From Astropecten irregularis (lineage: Eukaryota > Echinodermata > Asteroidea > Paxillosida > Astropectinidae), in the NCBI GenBank assembly GCA_963971285.1, contig OZ020258.1, forward strand, positions 10,002,614-10,066,613: a stretch of DNA of 64,000 nt. The letters run 5' to 3'. Positions 40,396 through 51,600 of the stretch are shown here, piece by piece. The translations under genes and the position numbers were made by a program. The notes beneath the pieces were generated by a model. It did no database searches. It was not told where the DNA came from and saw only the letters and a list, made by a program, of their open reading frames with translations. Numbering within the stretch: the stretch's first letter is position 1; each line of letters begins with the position of its first letter.

Positions 40396-40574
40396 TTCCA
40401 TTATGTAGCAGTCATAAGAAAGAGATAGGTGTGCCAAATTAATGATAAAATACCACAAGGAATTAAATGCACATTCACAGACACAGTAAAGAGCAATATA
40501 AGGTGTACCATCACACATTCAACATTATAATTATAAACAATATTGCAAGAGCTTAACAACTTGTGGTGTGAAAA

Positions 40575-40940
40575 ATGTAAAAGGTTATATATTTTGTTTT
40601 GGTATTTGTCAAAGAAATACAGATTCATGGGCAAAAATATCAAATAGGATACAATAAAAGTCATCTGTGAAATTTCCAGTCCCATACGGTGCCAACTTTT
40701 TGAGAAAACAGTGAAAAATTACCACAGAATTTCTTTTATCTTTTCACCTTTATTTTTTGTCTTTTAAAGATGAAAAATATTTTTTGGTCATTGCTTTTAC
40801 TAATTTCTTGATAAATACAGCATTTCAGGCTTTTTTAATGGTATGTTTCTACCATCACCATCTTTATACCCTGTACGTTATAGGTAAATCTGTGAAGATG
40901 TCTGTTTTGGTTTCCTACCAAAGTATGATAGTACCTTTAA
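40575..40940 (-). mobile_element. Family A, reverse
   Basis: TTTTGGTATTTGTCAAAG to CCAAAGTATGATAGTACC; likely in the PDE 3' UTR. Confidence 0.83.
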
Positions 40941-41104
40941 ACATAACTTAGTTGATAGAATAATTACACACAGTTATCCGCGGATCAAAAATGATTTGAA
41001 ATGTGCTTATTATTCTGTGTGATTTGTAGAATTCTGTGCAAGTACCGTACAATCAGCAAACAAACAAAATGGACTTTTTCAATGTGATGGTGCAAATTTA
41101 AGGT

Positions 41105-41400
41105 GATACATTGAAAAGCTGTATCCTCTTTGAGTGATCCCCCATGTACCGTTCCCAGGTTGCAGCATTGCTGTGCATATCGGTGAAATGATCCTTGGGG
41201 TATGGCAGTGTGTGTGTGGTTTCATAGCTTCTGACTACCAAACGAACAAAGATGATTGACTATATATTGGGGTCACCACTAACGTAGAGCTGGATGGCTC
41301 AGTTGGTAGAGCGCCTGTACGGTATTCAGGAGGTTGCCGGTTCGAATCCCGCTCCAGTCAATTTTCTTTGTTCACTTTTCAATTTCTTTGTTCACTTTTC
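41105..41400 (+). mobile_element. Family B SINE-like element
   Basis: tRNA-like core 41288-41361 (GGCTCAGTTGGTAGAGCGCC, GGTTCGAATCCC). A 17-bp tail piece TTTCTTTGTTCACTTTTCA is doubled at the end. Confidence 0.85.
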
Positions 41401-41585
41401 AGTGATGCATAACTGTTAATGTTATAAAGCTCGATCAAATTGTGACCATGGATATCCATATTCAACATATTTTCTTAGGAATATTTTTATGTATGTTTAT
41501 AATTTTGTTACAAAGGTGTATATTATTCCTGAAGTATAGGCTACAGATTATTGCAAATAATGACTGATGAGCTGTATACAGCAGT

Positions 41586-41722
41586 ATGAGACTTTTGGAG
41601 AGTCGGTCTTGAGTCAACAGCTCACGCACGCGCAATACAATGCGCGCTTGCTCACAATTGCACAAGCATGGTTTGCGTGTGCACTGTTGACTCAAGACCG
41701 ACTCTCCAAAAGTCTCCCATTG
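41586..41722. mobile_element. Family D, full copy
   Basis: GAGACTTTTGGAGAGTCGGT to AAAAGTCTCCCATT. Confidence 0.86.
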
Positions 41723-41869
41723 GCAATATCCGTCCATTCTACCGTCCGTACTAAGATTTCTTTTATAGAAGATGTGCACTCTGAACCAAATTTGAAGAGA
41801 TGCAACGTCACAAGAATAGATGTTTTTTTTTAATTCATGATGAAATGTTATTTGTTGGGAAATGGCTAT

Positions 41870-42240
41870 TAGGGCGCTCCTTTTTATAACTGTGGTTCTC
41901 ATTTCTTTCAAGTTCACTTTGAGGGCGGGTCGGTCGGACAAAAAAAAAGGTTTGGTTGACAAAAATATCTAGCTGAATACACACAAACCTAAAGAAAAGG
42001 ATGAATGAGAAATGTTCATTGTATTCACTGTAATTTCGTTTGAATATTTTTTACATAAAAATGTAGGCCTATTGGCAAAACTTTGTCTCCAGAAATTCTG
42101 GAAATTTCTTTTATTTTTTCTTTAATTTATATTATGTCATTCTGGACAGGGTCAGAGGTTTTTTTTTTTTCTTCGGTCAGGGCACAAAATATGGGTCGGT
42201 CGGAAATGAGAACCACAGTAATAAAAAGGGGGCGCCCTTA
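41870..42240. mobile_element. MITE with TTAGGGCGCTCC ends
   Basis: AACTGTGGTTCTCATTTC at the left and GAAATGAGAACCACAGT at the right; interior GGGTCGGTCGG on both sides. Confidence 0.84.
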
Positions 42241-42587
42241 AACAAAGGTCATGCTCAGTTTGTAACACAAATAATTGATTTATTTTATAACAGAGATTCA
42301 GAAGGTTGCTTCTATTTGAATAGCATGGACAAAATAAGTGACTGATTTTTAATAGGTATGTAAAAATAGATATATATATTATATATAAATAGCAAATGAG
42401 GCCTAAGAAAACAAAGGTTCGAGACCATTAAGGCTTACCGGGTAATTAATACAATTTCTTTTATTATTATGTTTTGTATCATCTTTCCATAAAAAAATTC
42501 ATCAGGCATTTGGGCAGGTAACAAAAGCATTATAACAAAAGCTATATAATAAGGGGGAATTTGAGGGATTTTGGCAGTGAAAATTGA

Positions 42588-42746
42588 TTGATTTCTGAAA
42601 TTCTGTTTTCATTTTCAAACCAGAGAATCTACTTCAGAACTGCAGCCAAAAGGCCCTATTTTGATACCCCTTATTTCAGCATGAATTCACGAAATGGAGC
42701 CGGAGGCTGAAACGGAGCCTGAGCCTCCGTTTCGTAAACGCCCTAT
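42588..42746 (+). mobile_element. Family F, right part
   Basis: AAACCAGAGAATCTACTTCA to CCTCCGTTTCGTAAACGCCC. Confidence 0.83.
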
Positions 42747-42954
42747 ATCAGTTTTATCATCACTAAGTTATGTCAAACTAATGATATCAAAGGTTTGGAA
42801 CGCATTTCATTTTGCTGCAGTTTTCCGTTGAGAAGTACACGCATATTTAAATATGTACTTTGTGAATTATTAGAGTTGGTTTCGTTCGTACCTTGTGGCA
42901 ACAATTATGTTGGGTCTGTGTTTTGACTTCCCAAATTGAAAGAGGGAAGTAAAA

Positions 42955-43284
42955 GGCCTTTTCACACTATCTCCTTTTCGATCCGTCATTGAAACCAACC
43001 TGGATCCGCCCCAGTTCAGCCAGGCAAGTTTTTGAACCGGATCGAAGAGACTACGTTTATGGTGAACCGGCTCATACAACACAGATCAAGCTGCAAAATG
43101 CACTTTGGAACCGGGTTGAGATTTTCAACCCTGCTCCCTACCAGGGTTGATTTCGATCTGGCTAGACCGTCCTACCCAGGTTGGCTCGGGGTTGAAAATG
43201 TTCAAGTTTGAAAAGGGTTTAAAAAATCTCGGGGTTCGATCCGGTTCCAACACCGAGATTTTGGAAAGTGTGAAAACCCCTATA
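42955..43284. mobile_element. Element with AAGGCCTTTTCACACT end
   Basis: Left AAAAGGCCTTTTCACACTAT, right AGTGTGAAAACCCCTATA; internal GAACCGG/CCGGTTC and GGGTTGA/TCAACCC inversions. Confidence 0.68.
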
Positions 43285-43969
43285 GTGGTTATAGTACATC
43301 ACAGTACATTGTACATGTAGTATACACTCATACTACAAACATTTGCAAAGTGATATGAATCTTGCATTGCATGTGCAAACATTATATACGTGTGTATCTG
43401 GTTTTGAGTTTTGTGTGTGGAATGTTTCATGGCATAGCTTTTAAGTGCCCTCTTATTTTGTGCATTGTCTTGGAGTGCAGTTTTGAGCTGATATTTTTGT
43501 CTTGATAAATAAGTACACTAATGAATGACGTCACATAATTATGACATGATTTATTAATAATAGGCCTCAAGTAATTAGACTTATTTATTGTGCATTTGTT
43601 GCTATCTCATATTCTATTGTGACATGCTATATGATAGGATATATATTATTAATTTAATTGCCAGAAATTCACAACAAAATTGATTACATTTCCAAAGCTT
43701 ACGTGTCTGTATTTGAAAGACTATAGTTTCATTTTCCGTATTCTATTACTAATTTCAGCTGAATTTCAGCAAAACCACTGGAATAGTTGTAGTAATAGAA
43801 ATATGTCTTTCAACACTGTCACACTTCTTTCAGTCAGTGTACTATGTGATCTGTGGTAATATGCTGACATGATTTACATTTTATGTAGAGACCAATTTTT
43901 CTTACTTGAATCAATTCACTGCAGTGAAGTCGCATGAACCAATAAGTCATATTGCAATTATATTTACAG

Positions 43970-44112
43970 GCGTGCAACTTTTCCTCGGATCAGCTGATTT
44001 CCTCTTTTTTCACTTCACTCTTATGCCATTGAAAAGTGAAAAACACTGTACAAAATATGGTAAAGATTGGAATTTCCTCTTTTTTTTGGAAAGTAGAAGT
44101 TGCATGCCTGAT
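43970..44112. mobile_element. Family V, copy 2
   Basis: AGGCGTGCAACTTTTCCTCG to AGTTGCATGCCTGA. Confidence 0.82.
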
Positions 44113-44889
44113 ATTTACAAATAGGGTATTAGGTAGACATGTTACTGTCTAAAAGTGGACATTAGGGAGACGTCGGGACTTTTTAATGTCTCCCTAAGGT
44201 ACCAGCTACCTTTTAAAGACATATTTTTACTGTCCATATTTTAATAGAAGACAGAGAATGCTATCAATATCAACCTATGTCAATTTCAAGTTCATTGGTT
44301 TAGAGGATGGTTAGAAATAGATAAGTAAAGTTTGTGCACGACCCTATGGGAAAGTCTCCTTAAGTACCCATTCTCGGTTATTGTTATCATAACCGTTTCA
44401 TTAAATAGTTATTCTAGTGTACTAGGTTTAACACGTCTGTTTCTTTCAAGTATTTATTGCACACAATATGGGATCTTGACCCGTTGGACCAATGTGATGT
44501 TATTTTAGGTATTCAATTCAAAGAAAGTGCAATTAATTGTAGCAAATAATTCAATCATGTACTTTGTAGATAATCTCTCAGGAATACTTTAAGTCTGAAA
44601 ATTGATGTCGTAATATTTTGAAGAATATTTCACAAATTATTAATGCAAATTTCAGATCTAATTTCTTGTTTTACCAGAAGATTTATTGTGTATATTATGT
44701 ACATAACAAAAACATGAAACTATCATTCACTGGTCTTGCATGTTTGAAAAAAAATTAGTTATGGTTTACTATTTTTTAATCAGAACACGTTTGAAATATT
44801 CCACTACACACAAAATACTATGTTATGTGTAGTACTTCTATCAATAGTACTAAAATGTTGGTCTGAATCATTCTAATTGTATTTCACTT

Positions 44890-45320
44890 AAAGGTAATAT
44901 CATACTTTGGTTTTTATCAAAGAAATACAGGTTCATGGGCAAAAATATCAAGACAAATACAGTAACAATAAAATGTGAAAATTTCAGTCACATACGGTGA
45001 CCACTTTTTGAGAAAACAGTGAAAAACTGACAGTGTATTTCTTAAGACTTTTCTCTTTTATTTTTGATCTTTAAACATGTTAAAAGATCAAAAATAATTT
45101 GGGTCACTGGTTTTACTCTTTTTTGGATAAAAACAGCATTTCAGGCAGAAAAAGCCTTTCTGATTTTCGGTCGTTGTTTTACTAATTTCTGGATAAATAC
45201 ACCCCCCATAAATTTTAACAGTATGTTTCTACCACCATCATCTTCATACCCTGTAAGTTATACGTAAATCTGTGAACATTTCTTTTTTGGTGTCTTACCA
45301 AAGTATGATACTACCTTTTA
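44890..45320 (-). mobile_element. Family A, reverse, with internal duplication
   Basis: TTAAAGGTAATATCATACTT to AAAGTATGATACTACCTTTT; the segment around TCAGGCAGAAA is doubled. Confidence 0.85.
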
Positions 45321-45569
45321 GTTGCAGAGATATTTCACTGTAGTTGTCATTTAATAATTGCAGTTAAATCACTTTCCATTTTGGATTATTGAGTTCTCAT
45401 CTTATATTATATTGATAACTGTTACATGAATAGTTGAATACTATTTCCTTTTTGCAATATTCACTTTACTGTCATAATATGATCTGTAGTGTTTGATCCA
45501 AAGAATAATGAAACTTCATAGCAAAAACATGACTCAATTTTTCTTATAATTAAAACTTCAAAGAATGGT

Positions 45570-45745
45570 TTTGATCTTACCCTGAGATCAAAACTCTTTC
45601 CGATCTTTGTTTGACTGATTTCTGGATAAATACACCATTTTAGGTGGAAATATTTTAACGGCATGTTTCTACCACCACCATCTTCATGTCCTGAAAGTAA
45701 TATGTACATCTGTGAAGATTTATGTTTGGGTGTGTTACCAATCCT
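45570..45745 (-). mobile_element. Family A variant, partial
   Basis: GATCTTACCCTGAGATCAAA followed by the TTTCTGGATAAATACACC and CACCATCTTCAT blocks. Confidence 0.72.
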
Positions 45746-46161
45746 GTTCTGTCCCTAAAGTGTCAGATTTTCTAGACATTCAGTGTGTTTTGATCATGCC
45801 TGTTGGCCAAAATGGAAGGAATTTGGAGAGCTAAGACTGATACATTTTTCTCTGTCATTGGGAACAGAAGCTTCAAATTTTCACCATCAATATGATCTGT
45901 ATTACACATGTAACACATATTCTGCAGATCGTGTGAATAATTATCTAATACAAAATGGAGCAGATTTTGTCCTTCCTTGTTTTGAAAGTTCTATCTTGTG
46001 TAAATGATATTAATATATACTGTCGATACTTTTATCTGTATTTTGACGGAGGTATAATATTCTTATGAATTGAAATAATTGGTAATATTTCTATATTGTG
46101 AAAACTATTGCAGCTAGATGGTTACTAAAGACAGGTGGGGCTTAGTTATATAAGGTAGTAC

Positions 46162-46408
46162 TGGGGCCAATTTCATAGAGCTGCTTAGCACACAAATTTG
46201 CTAAGCATGACATTTCTGTCTTAGTAAAAACAGGATTAACAACCAAATTTCCATGTGATGTGTATCACTTGCAATTGTTCTTTGGCTGTTGTTCGCTGAC
46301 CATGATGAATATCAAATGGAATTTTCAATGGTGGTTTGTTTTATTGGGCAAGCTATTTTTGTGCTAAGCAATTTTACTGTGCTAAGCAGTTATATGAAAT
46401 TGGCCCCA
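46162..46408. mobile_element. Family C, full copy
   Basis: GGGGCCAATTTCATAGAGCT to TATGAAATTGGCCCC. Confidence 0.88.
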
Positions 46409-47117
46409 GGCAACCTTGGGGCAACCAATTCAACTGCCCTGAATGCACAAGGGACATTTTGCCTGAGATTGTCTTACCATTTCCAACAATATTATGAGGA
46501 ATTGTAACTTAAGGTAAATGGCAAATGCATGTTTATGTTTTTTTGGTTCTGTTTTTAATTGAAGAGATAGTGGTGCTGTTTGCATGACTTGTGTAACATA
46601 GGCCTTACTAACCATCTTTGAAACTTCTAACACCTTAAATTGTCCAAACATTTTATTGCTTCATTAGCTACTCTAATGGATATTTTCATACTGTATTTCT
46701 TGTAAAATATTGAAACTTTGGAAATTTGGGTAAATTATTGATTATGTCAAGACCATACTGATATTATCAGCAGAAACATAACTAGCACATCTAATAATCA
46801 TATTTTTGAGCCAATCCATAATAAATTGAATGAACTTAAAAACTGCAAATTTCCTAGGTGTCTTTATTTTTTAGCTTAGTGCCAAATCAAAGTACTTTTT
46901 AAAACTCATGTATTAATTAAAGTGTTCAAATAATTTTGTGCAATATTTTAGAATGACATCTCCATCATTATTTATTATAATTAGTCATTTATTTGTACAT
47001 ATTGTATCATTAGAATCTTAGTAGGAATTAAAATGGCTACACCACTGCGTCATTTAGATGTCAAACGGCAAATAATATTGATGTTTTAGATGGGAACATT
47101 AATTGTAACGTGTTGTA

Positions 47118-47123
47118 AATAAA
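47118..47123 (+). terminator. Possible poly(A) signal AATAAA
   Basis: Canonical hexamer in AT-rich DNA between the two genes. If used by the PDE gene its 3' UTR would be 6.7 kb. Nothing else supports it. Confidence 0.15.
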
Positions 47124-47192
47124 GAGAAGTACTTCCGATATAACATGAATCTGAGTATAGTGGATGCTTTTTGGTTTAACACGTGATTGTTA

Positions 47193-47550
47193 AAGGTAAT
47201 ATAATACCGGTACTTTGTTTTTTTTCAAAGAAATGCAGATTCATGGGCAAAAGTATCAAGGACGATACAGTAACAGTCATGTGAAAATTTCAGTCCCATA
47301 CATTACTCACTCTTTGAAAAAAAGGTGAAAAACGGCCACAGTATTTCTTAAGTGTTTTCTCTTTTATTTTTTATCTTTAAAAGATCAAAAATAATTTTGG
47401 TCACTGTTTTTACCCTTTTCTGGATAAATATAGCGTTTTAGACAGAACAATTTTAACGTTTTGTTTTTACCATCACCATCTTTATACCCTATTATAAATC
47501 TGTGAAGGTTTCTATTTTGGTATGCTATACCAAAGTATGATTCTACCTTT
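47193..47550 (-). mobile_element. Family A, reverse, first of a back-to-back pair
   Basis: TTAAAGGTAATATAATACC to AAAGTATGATTCTACCTTTA. Confidence 0.85.
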
Positions 47551-47920
47551 AAAGGTAGTATATATACTTTGGTAAGACACCAAAACAAAAATGTTGACAG
47601 ATTTACGTATAACTTACAGGGTATGAAGATGGTGGTGGTAGATACATACTGTTAAAATTTTGTTGGGGGGTGTATTTATCCAGAAATTAGTAAAACAACG
47701 ACCGAAAATCTTCTTGATTAATTGATCTTTTAAAAGATCAAAAATAAAAGAGAAAAGACTTAAGAAATACTGTAGCTGTTTTTCACTGTTTTCTCAAAAA
47801 ATGGGCACCGTATGGGACTGAAATTTTCACAGATGACTGTCACTGTATCTGTCTTGATATTTTTGCCCATGAATCTTTATTTCTTTGATAAAAACCAAAG
47901 TATGATATTATACCTTTAAG
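47549..47920 (+). mobile_element. Family A, forward, second of a back-to-back pair
   Basis: Begins in the TTTAA shared with the previous copy; ends AAAGTATGATATTATACC. Lies just before the candidate NIPAL 5' region. Confidence 0.85.
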
Positions 47921-47939
47921 TACATTTTTTTTTTATTTA

Positions 47940-48650
47940 GTGCAGCCATGCAACAGGTGCTTGTGGATCGGATGTGTGCAGCGAACCACATCATCATGCA
48001 TAATAGAGTTAGACATGCATTTTCAGCGAATCATAGAACTCCATTCACAACACGCGTGCGGGTTATACCACCACCAGTAGAACGGTGTACACAATCTAGT
48101 GATATGATATATAACAGGTGTAAAGAGACGAATTATTTTAGCGTGTGATATGCAGAATATCCCTCAAAATATACCGAAATAGCCGGAGGGGACACACTTG
48201 AAAGTTTCAAAAGCTGATGTAATATTTATCCGTCAGTGTGACTGAGAAAAGTTTTGGAGGAATACCGGTGTCTGCGACGTCAAACTGAGGGGATTTGTAT
48301 CCCCAGGGTCGGGCCGGCCATCGACCGCGCTAGGGTAGTGGGGAGCACGCACGGTATGCACGGCAGTGCGATATCGTCTGCTGCACACCCACACACAATC
48401 CTATTGGGAAATACTGAACTGAACTCAATTCACTGCGGACGGTATGGTATGCCTGGTCTGGCACGATGAAAGCTTCCAATAAAAGGATGCCCAACCCATG
48501 CATAACTCAATGATATTGTTGATAATGGATGCCCAGGCAATAACCGAGAGCTAACGTTAGAGAAAAATAAGCCTGCTAGAGAAAATGGAACTGTTTTTCA
48601 TGTCAACATTCGTCTCAACTCGTTAAGTTTGAACTGAGAAGTTTGCAAGT
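47940..48650 (+). promoter_or_regulatory. Candidate promoter and 5' UTR region of the NIPAL gene
   Basis: This stretch is free of the dispersed families that fill the flanks and is richer in CpG than its surroundings, especially 48254-48470 (for example ccgcgc, gcacgcacgg). No clear TATA box is placed relative to a start site. Position just before the first coding exon is the main argument. Confidence 0.4.
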
Positions 48651-48668
48651 ATGGAAGGTAGCAATCTG
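48651..48668 (+). CDS. NIPAL exon 1 (start codon)
   Basis: ATG followed by five codons, MEGSNL, then donor gtaagt. An in-frame stop 18 nt upstream closes the frame, so translation should begin here. Confidence 0.78.
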
Positions 48669-51600
48669 GTAAGTTTCATTATGATTTCATTGTAATAATG
48701 TAGTGTAATGTGGAAGTGCAGACCGTACTTAATCAAAGTTTACAGCCGAATTCATTCAGTGATTTCATAGAGGTTTCTACCTCCATGGTGATTTGTTATA
48801 CAAAAGATGTACTGCCTTTGCCATTTCTTTGTCATGGTTATATTTGCCATTTCTAAACAGTTCTCATGTGCTTAAAGGGTATGATATTGATTTTTTAGGG
48901 GTTCCTGAAGTTTAGTACACTCAGGTTAGCTGGTACCCAGATTCTACTCACCTAAATTCTAGGAGAGTAGAAGCTGGGTACCAATTAACTTGAGTGTACT
49001 AAACCTAACCTGAGTGTACTAAACTTCAGGAACCCCATTATTTAATAAAATGCACCAAAGTAATTTTATTAATTTAAAAAAAATATAGGCATATTAAATT
49101 TGATTAAAGTTTGTTTTTTGTTATTCTCCGCATCTGGTTTTTTTTTTCTCGAAATAAACCGCACCCCATTAGCATTTTGTGTCCACGCCCCCACCCCCTA
49201 GTACGGGATTTTGATTGCCGTCAGTGACGCAGGAACCAGCTTAGCATTACTCGATGGCTTGTGAACCAGCTACCGGGTTCCCGAGATGAGGTCACGACAG
49301 GATGGACATTTGTGGGCGGGGCGTTCACCCTCCTAGTTAATAAAATGATTTTAACACCAACACAAGGGAGGCTAAAACTACGACAGCCAACTGTGTTTTA
49401 AAGGGATTGCATACGTTTGGTAATTTGAGCCTATTGTTTGTTTCAAACCAATATAATTGTATATATATATACCATAAAACTAACCTGTGAAAGTTTCAAT
49501 TCAAATGGTGGTAGCGTTTGTGAGATTTTGGCGACAAACTAGAGTGGTTATTTCACGCCAGATAACAGTTAGTCAATAGCTGATGAAGCGTTACGGCCAT
49601 AACGCTTCTCAGATTCATAATTTTTGGAGATAAAAAGTGACATATTTTTCCATAACCGCGGTACTTCGAATTGAACGTTTCTCAATATGCATTATACTAT
49701 CCAAAGCAGCTGTACTTCTCACCAAGTAAGTTTTTATTGCCATAAATTTTCAGAGTTATACCAAACGTATGCAATGCCTTTAAAGACTATATTCCATATT
49801 CCATAAGCAAAAACACACATTGCGGCCACCCTTTAAATAAACTCTTTAGTCATGATAGTGTGTATTTATCCATTTTAAATGAGTAATTTGATGGCTTTTT
49901 AATTACCTCATCCACACTTTGGTCTTCAGTGTAAACCACTGACAAGTTTGAGTTTTGTGTTCCCATTTGATGTTTCCACCTGTTGAAATTTATTTGGATT
50001 ATTAAAAGATTAAATAGTTTTAATGACGGTAAATGACCGCAAATCACTGTATATCATGGTAAGTTTAGCTGCCGTGCTGCGAGACATGATTACTTATAAA
50101 CCAATTAATAAAAAGGAATGAATATTTTTCAAAATTTGTTTTAGTCACGATGGTTATTTCCTCTAAAAGAAAAACAAGCTAGCAAACTTGAATTAAGGAC
50201 TTACATATTATTCCGTTTGTCTTTTTTTTAATGTTTGTATCAGGTGATAATCATTGGAGCCTGCCTGGCCATAGGTGGAAACTTGCTTATCAGTGTGTCT
50301 ATGAATATACAGGTGAGTTCGATTTTAAAAGAAATTAGGCACGAGTGTCGATAACATCTCATGAAACTTATGGCTGACGCTAAATATGATTTCAGTTGTG
50401 GAATGTAGGATTATTCAACAGGCAATTAATTCCAGCCACCTAGTTTCAAGCCTGGAATTTAATGAAGGCCAAAGATACCATGGCCTTCGTTGCCCTGCTT
50501 CTTGGCTTTGGTGCCCCATTCAAAATCATATGTTTTCATAGACATTATGATTTTCCAATGGAAGTGGCCCTTGCAATGGAAAAGTGGCCTTGCCCCTTTC
50601 AGAACCAAATTCAAGGCCTGCACCTAGTTTGCAAAATGCTGGCCCAATTTTGTCAGGTCCAAAGATCCTTGAAGTGGATCTGATCATGGAGGAATAAGAT
50701 TTTTCCAATATCTAATTTAAGTACTCTATAAAATATTGAGTTTTGATACTGAATACTAGTTTACCAGTTTGAGTTTGGGCAGATATAGGAATTAAGGTTC
50801 ATTGTGCTTGTAATTGTAGAGGTTATAGAATCTACACTAGACCTCTAAATAAGACCAGGGGCCAATTTCACGGCGCTGCTTAGCATACAAATTTGCTTAG
50901 CACAAAAATGTCTTGCCCAATAAATCAAAGCACCATTAAACATTTCATGTGATATTCATGGTCAGTGAACAACAGCCAATGAACAATCACAAGCGATACA
51001 CAACACTTTATGGAAATTTGGTTGTTATTAACCCTGTTTTTATTAACTTGCTGAAATGTCATGCTTAGCAACTTTTTGTGCTAAGCAGCACCATGAAATT
51101 GGCCCCTGATCTCAAAGCACTGGACTTTTTGGTTGTTAATTGCAATGATCATAACCCCAGGTCCATGTAGACTAAGGTTTGATCATCATACTTTGGTTTC
51201 GAGTATGTACAGTATAAAGCCTTTGTCCACCCGAAATTAGTACTGCTTATAATGCATATTATGGATTTGTACTGGTTGGGCCTATACAATGAAATATCTC
51301 CTAGTGTACTGTATGTATTTATTATACATTGACTGTCATTGATTACCATTGAGTTGAACACAAATTATATATGTACATGTATGATGTCCATATCACATCA
51401 CTGCAGGCCTTGAATTTGGTTCTGAAAGGGGCAAGGCCACTTTTCCATTGCAAGGGGCACTTCCATTGGAAAATCATAATGTCTATGGAAACATTTGAAG
51501 GGGGTACGAAGGCCAAGAACAAGGGCAACGAAGGCCATGGCCTCCGTGGCCTCCGTTAAATTCAAGGCTTGGTATAAATTATGTACAATTGTACATCCAT

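Larger units (their letters stand above)
40396..48650. other. Intergenic region between the PDE and NIPAL genes
   Basis: No gene supported. Holds the repeats listed separately; 43290-43965, 44115-44885 and 46410-47190 are AT-rich DNA with nothing recognised and may include the PDE 3' UTR. Confidence 0.6.

Noticed and set aside
48254-48469. ORF upstream of the NIPAL start as a separate small protein
   Set aside because: No recognisable domain; it lies in the CpG-richer 5' region and is better read as promoter/UTR.
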